25,686 nt of DNA from a virus. Below the pieces are notes generated by a model. It had not been told where the DNA came from. It ran no database searches and was given only the letters and a program-made list of their open reading frames with translations. The stretch lies in IMG/VR virus record IMGVR_UViG_3300006749_000108, positions 1 through 25,686 of that record. One strand, given 5' to 3'. The stretch's first letter is position 1, and each line of letters opens with the position of its first letter. Both the position numbers and the translations under genes were made by a program. Positions 21,820-25,686 of the stretch are shown in pieces.

Positions 21820-23902
21820 AGTCATCCCCGTTATTGTTTTGTGTTATCCATTGAGAATAATACGTGTTGTAGTATCGCTTGATAAAGGACACAGGGTCTT
21901 GTTGAAACTCTTGATACTGGCCTGAATCTAGCTTGTTAATCATATCTCGTTTTATGTTTCGTATACCCATAAATTCCTTAACCATTTTTTGTCTCTGTCC
22001 TTGCTGACTTGCTATAACAGTAGGAATGTTAGAGTCTCTAAGAGTCCTTTCTTGGCTACTTATATTATCAACAAGAGTAGGTGCGGTTGGTGTGTTCTGC
22101 ACTTGTCTTTCGGCAATAGCAATTTGTTCTGTGATTTGCTTCATCAAAGCATCTTTTTCAGTATTAACACCATTCTGCCACCCTTCTACGTCTGTTCTAT
22201 TCCAGCCAGGGGTTCCAGCAGTAATCCACCTGTCTTTACCTTGAGCATATCTAAACGCATTTCTAAAGCTTTCAGCAGTAACTTGTTGAAGCTGATTAAG
22301 ACCAGCAGCAACACCTCTAAGGGCTCTAAGTTTTGCAGTTGCGTCAGACTCTTGTAATGCACTGGTTAGTGCAGCTTTAGCTTCGTCAAACTTCTTAGTG
22401 TATTGTGTTTTCTCGTTAGTGAACCAGTTATCAAAAGTCTGGTCTCCGTCAAAGTCACCAAGCTGTCTCCTTGTAAGGTCTTGCGTGTACTCAGTAGCTT
22501 GTTCAATCGTTGTTACGCCACGTGAGTTCTCAAGGATTGAGTTTGCTCCAGCAAGAACAGCGTTGTAATCAGAGCCTTCCTCTTTGCCCAGCCTCTTAAA
22601 GTAGTCAGACAAGAGCGACAATGTGTATGAGTTACTAAGGTCATATTTCTTAGCTAGTTCAGCAACAACGGCTGGTGCTGCAACTGCTTCTCCAGAAGTT
22701 GCTGGATTGATTTGACCTTTCTTGCCACCTGTAAAGAAGTTGAAAGCAGAGTCTTGGCTTTTCTTCAGAACTGCTGCTGGTACGCCAGCCACAGTCTTGT
22801 CTGCAAGTGATTTCTTTTCGTTATGTAGAGTGTCTTGTTCGTACTGAGATTCTACTGTTAGGCCTTCAATAATAGTATCAAAGGTACTTATTACGGCTGC
22901 TTTCTCGGCATCACCAAGAGTTGTATAATTATTTAAAAGATACTCCTCCATAAGCTTTTTGGCTGTATTAATGTCGCCTCTTGCAATAGCCACTTTGACT
23001 TGAGGAACATTTTGAACATCATTACCAAACGCAATCTTAGCTTTTTGTACTCTTTCAGCTAGCTCGTAGTTTCTGTCTTCTTCAATTTTCTTTTTAATCC
23101 TAGTGGATTCCGTTTTCATTTCGTCGACAGCTTTGTTTAGTTCGGTTTCATTTACTCCAAAACTTGTTGCATCTGTTTTAAAAGCAGCTATTGCCTCCTC
23201 AACATCGCCTCCACGCTCCATAATTGGTTTGATTTGAGCAAGAAGGTCTTTCTTCTTGTCGTACAAATATGTTTCTTTTTCTCTGTCAAGTACGGTCTTA
23301 ACTCTATCTGATACACCTTTTACTAGAAATTTTGGCACACCCAAAGCAGCAGCAGCCTGTTCTACACTAACTGTGCCGTCTGTGCTTTTCATGTACTCAA
23401 CAACCTTGGGAACAAGGGTCAAGGTTCTATCTGTTCTAACTTGGTTTATTCTGTTGGGTGTAATTACACCACTAAAATCAACGCCACTTTGTGTTTTAAG
23501 TTCATCTAAAAATTTTGTAAATTCTTCTGTAGGAAGACCCGTCTCTTCATTTATAGGACTACCGCCAAACCTTAAGGTAAGGTCATCACTTATGTTTGCT
23601 GCTTTTGAAAACAAATCAAATTTACTTGCAGCAGCAGCTTGAGCTTCTTGGTTTTTCTTGGCTTGCAGTGCTTCAGCATTGCGCTTACCAATAATATTCA
23701 AGACGTCTGCGCTAGGCATGCCACCAGCAAGATAGTTTCTGCCAGCAGCAGCTTGGTCTACAAAAGACTGCATCTCCATAGGCGAAGCGTATGGGTTTGT
23801 TTGTCTAAAATCGTTAAAAGCTTTAGCCAACTCAAGACGTCTACGTTCGTCTGAGTCCATTTGCTTGTTATAGCCTGTCCCGAATCCTACAAAATCTACC
23901 AT
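21815..23902 (-). CDS. Internal virion protein, T7 gp15-like by position and size
   Basis: This is a 695-residue, largely helical, charged protein with no visible membrane segment or enzyme motif. It begins with a short ordered region containing NPYASPMEMQSFVDQAAAG, then long helices rich in Lys, Glu and Ala, and ends with IKRYYNTYYSQWITQNNNG. Size (T7 gp15 is 747) and its place between a gp14-like and a gp16-like gene suggest it forms part of the internal core or ejectosome tube. Sequence similarity to gp15 is not evident to me, so the role is inferred. The ATG at 23902 has GAGGT upstream, eight bases after the previous stop. Confidence 0.8.
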   Translation of the reverse strand: MVDFVGFGTGYNKQMDSDERRRLELAKAFNDFRQTNPYASPMEMQSFVDQAAAGRNYLAGGMPSADVLNIIGKRNAEALQAKKNQEAQAAAASKFDLFSKAANISDDLTLRFGGSPINEETGLPTEEFTKFLDELKTQSGVDFSGVITPNRINQVRTDRTLTLVPKVVEYMKSTDGTVSVEQAAAALGVPKFLVKGVSDRVKTVLDREKETYLYDKKKDLLAQIKPIMERGGDVEEAIAAFKTDATSFGVNETELNKAVDEMKTESTRIKKKIEEDRNYELAERVQKAKIAFGNDVQNVPQVKVAIARGDINTAKKLMEEYLLNNYTTLGDAEKAAVISTFDTIIEGLTVESQYEQDTLHNEKKSLADKTVAGVPAAVLKKSQDSAFNFFTGGKKGQINPATSGEAVAAPAVVAELAKKYDLSNSYTLSLLSDYFKRLGKEEGSDYNAVLAGANSILENSRGVTTIEQATEYTQDLTRRQLGDFDGDQTFDNWFTNEKTQYTKKFDEAKAALTSALQESDATAKLRALRGVAAGLNQLQQVTAESFRNAFRYAQGKDRWITAGTPGWNRTDVEGWQNGVNTEKDALMKQITEQIAIAERQVQNTPTAPTLVDNISSQERTLRDSNIPTVIASQQGQRQKMVKEFMGIRNIKRDMINKLDSGQYQEFQQDPVSFIKRYYNTYYSQWITQNNNGDDL

Positions 23903-23910
23903 ATTCTACC

Positions 23911-25452
23911 TCAAGAACCTGTCAGGTTATTAAAAAATTTATTAAATGATTGGTCTATGCTGTAGAACAGACCATCATTTTGTTTTACTCCACTGCCTGG
24001 GATTACTTTGCCGTCTGCATCATACTGAAACGTCATTCCCCCAGCCTGTGATTGGTCGTTTACAAACTGACCAAAAGACTGACCAAAGTTTTGACCAGCT
24101 GTTTGGGCTCTGTTTTGCATGTTATTAGCGTATGAGCCAAGCTGACTCATCATTTGGTTACCTATACTTGTAGCGTTACCAAGATAGTTTGAGCTATCAA
24201 GACTGACTGCTGCTGGGTTGAATATGCCAGACTTAACATTAAAGCCCTGATTAGTAGCCATGCTTGTTGGTCTGGTGTAGTTGGCTAGGTTTGCTGTCAT
24301 CAATGCTGGGTTGTTGTATATTGAACTGCCAATAGCAACAGGAGCCCTAAAATCATTTGCACTGCTAATGTTTCTGTTTATGATTGATGACGGTATCATT
24401 CGTGCATAGTTGAATCCTGATAGTGCTGATGGTGCGCTTGGAAGATTAGCTAGTTGCTGTAGTCCTGTACCAGCTACACCAGCTGTCTCTGCAAGCAATT
24501 TGCTTCTTGCATCCATAATGTTGCCCACATTTGTGCCGAAGACTTGTTCTCTTCCAGAGATGTATTTTAGTGCATCGTCATAAGCTGAATCTCTGGCTTT
24601 TGAATATTCGTTTGCAAGACGTGCTGCAATATCACCACGAACTGCTGTGCCTTTTGTGCTGTCATCCATGCCCTGACGTATAAGACCAGCCTCGCCTACA
24701 GAAGCTACCGCTTCTGCTGCTCGGTCTACGTCTGAAATATTTTGAGCTGTTCGCTTGTCTATTTCTGACTGTATGTCTCCTTCGGATACAGCTGCTGGAA
24801 TAGGAACGTAACCAAGCTGAGAAGCAGTTTGGTTTACAGCGCCTTGTAATCCAAGTATCTGATTAAGTATTTGGTCACGCACAGCCATACCGTCAGCACG
24901 CTCAAGACGTGCTGTATCTTGTGCATCAAGAGCCATGTTTACAAGAAAGTCACGCTCTATCTGTGCTGTTGCTCTGTCTTGTAAGAAACGTCTTAGCTCT
25001 TCATCACGTTCACCAGATGCCGTTGCTCTAGCTAAGTTAAGTTGTTGTATAGCAAAAGCTCGCTCTTGCTCGCTAATGTCCTGTCCTTTGAGGAGTTGTT
25101 CTAGTCTAAATGTAGAAAGACGTGCAGCCTCTTTGTCCTGAAGAATCTGACGTTCAATGTCTGATTCTCTTTCCTTCAACAAAGCCCTCTTAAAGTTGTC
25201 TAGCTCAGACATTTGGAACTCACGTTCCTGTCCAGCAAGCCTCCTGTTAAGAGCTTCTATTTGTTGTAGATACTGATTTTGCTCTCTACGCTCTTTACGT
25301 GCATCTTGAGCCAGCATAAAGTTTGCATTTTGGAACTGTCTTTGCGATTCCATCTGCTGCATCTGCAAAGACCTTGCAGCTGCTGCGTCCTTTGATGCTT
25401 GGTTTGCTGCGTATAAGTTACCAGCTAATCCTAATATTGCGCTAAATGCCAT
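23911..25452 (-). CDS. Internal virion protein, T7 gp14-like by position
   Basis: This is a 513-residue protein. The N-terminus has one short hydrophobic segment (FSAILGLAGNLYAANQA), a feature of gp14-type proteins that reach the host outer membrane, followed by a Gln/Arg/Glu-rich coiled-coil region (about 25-190) and a Ser/Asn/Ala-rich, low-complexity second half. T7 gp14 is 196 residues, so this one is much longer. The order gp14-like, gp15-like, gp16-like is the best evidence. The ATG at 25452 follows the previous stop by 12 bases, with GGGG upstream at slightly long spacing. Confidence 0.8.
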   Translation of the reverse strand: MAFSAILGLAGNLYAANQASKDAAAARSLQMQQMESQRQFQNANFMLAQDARKERREQNQYLQQIEALNRRLAGQEREFQMSELDNFKRALLKERESDIERQILQDKEAARLSTFRLEQLLKGQDISEQERAFAIQQLNLARATASGERDEELRRFLQDRATAQIERDFLVNMALDAQDTARLERADGMAVRDQILNQILGLQGAVNQTASQLGYVPIPAAVSEGDIQSEIDKRTAQNISDVDRAAEAVASVGEAGLIRQGMDDSTKGTAVRGDIAARLANEYSKARDSAYDDALKYISGREQVFGTNVGNIMDARSKLLAETAGVAGTGLQQLANLPSAPSALSGFNYARMIPSSIINRNISSANDFRAPVAIGSSIYNNPALMTANLANYTRPTSMATNQGFNVKSGIFNPAAVSLDSSNYLGNATSIGNQMMSQLGSYANNMQNRAQTAGQNFGQSFGQFVNDQSQAGGMTFQYDADGKVIPGSGVKQNDGLFYSIDQSFNKFFNNLTGS

Positions 25453-25464
25453 TCGCTAACGCCC

Positions 25465-25686
25465 CTATACACTTATAACCCCTAAGTTTTGACTAAACGC
25501 TGAAGGCAAGTTTGCTAATGCTCCCAGCTCTTCTTCGTCGCCACCTTGAGCTAATAGATTTAAATATTGCTCTAGGGTTATTGGGTCTATCTGAGCGAAG
25601 TTCTGAAACTCAGGAACACCTGATGCCCCTATTGATGCAAGTAAGTCTTGCTGTGCTTGTCCTGACCTAGCAGCAACGGCTTCTGC
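25465..25686 (-). CDS. C-terminal fragment of a further late gene, cut by window edge
   Basis: An open minus-strand frame enters from the right edge and ends with TAG at 25465-25467. The 73 visible residues are rich in Ala, Gln, Leu and Glu (PEFQNFAQIDPITLEQYLNL and a GGDEEEL stretch). No ribosome-binding gap or start is seen inside the window, and it runs directly into the gp14-like gene with 12 bases between. By position it is probably another virion protein or a scaffold-like protein of the late operon. Too little is visible to name it. Confidence 0.7.
   Translation of the reverse strand, partial: AEAVAARSGQAQQDLLASIGASGVPEFQNFAQIDPITLEQYLNLLAQGGDEEELGALANLPSAFSQNLGVISV

Noticed and set aside
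1644-21825. Classical T7 RNA polymerase promoters
   Set aside because: TATAGG in the shared element recalls the T7 start region, but the upstream CGACTCAC part is missing and the bases before the core are not conserved among the copies.
1-25686. CRISPR arrays, insertion sequences, rRNA or tRNA genes
   Set aside because: No spaced direct repeats, transposase or recognisable stable RNA was seen; tRNA detection by eye is limited, so a scan program could still find one.

Overview
The window is phage (or prophage) DNA throughout; no bacterial housekeeping gene is visible. The gene set suggests a podovirus with T7-like virion organisation: three consecutive large genes in the order and rough style of the T7 internal virion proteins gp14, gp15 and gp16, the last swollen to 3195 codons. 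Small basic proteins of the kind I recall from marine phages, a moderately AT-rich composition and a holin resembling those of alphaproteobacterial gene transfer agents point to a marine phage of an alphaproteobacterium. That host assignment is inference from memory of families; no search was possible. A tyrosine recombinase and a Cro-like repressor candidate suggest a temperate or formerly temperate lifestyle.

Layout. (1) 1-1166, plus: 3' part of an integrase, a small unknown protein, and a winged-helix protein overlapping it by 101 bases, ending in a 12-bp hairpin. (2) 1152-4451, minus: two HTH/nuclease genes, then a tightly overlapped run of tiny, mostly lysine/arginine-rich proteins, an NrdR-like zinc ribbon protein and a membrane-anchored coiled-coil protein. 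(3) 4452-4658: a 207-base intergenic block dense in inverted repeats, followed by a small plus-strand gene without a clear Shine-Dalgarno. (4) 4825-6916, minus: a Cro-like protein and a fused primase-polymerase/RecA-fold helicase. (5) 6917-7027: divergent promoter with a palindrome over the -10. (6) 7028-10609, plus: recombination and replication module (coiled-coil protein, Sak4-like ATPase, SSB with a bacterial-type C-terminal tip, terminator, Cas4-like nuclease) and small nucleotide-metabolism-like proteins. (7) 10644-25686, minus: lysis cassette (SNase-like nuclease, EF-hand membrane protein, 3-TM holin, M15 endolysin) downstream of the giant internal virion/polyvalent protein and its two virion partners; a further virion gene is cut by the right edge.

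How it works together, as inferred: the Cro-like protein probably decides between leftward and rightward early transcription around 6940. The rightward module supplies recombination proteins and SSB, and the leftward one the primase-helicase. Minus-strand late units appear to share an 11-base element (core TAGGACGAC) placed exactly at the stop codon of the preceding gene at three places, a candidate late promoter or processing signal. Most genes within units are translationally coupled (ATGA, TAATG or TTGA overlaps). At sequence level, I found no GATC, CCGG or CGCG anywhere in the 25.7 kb, which suggests strong selection by restriction.
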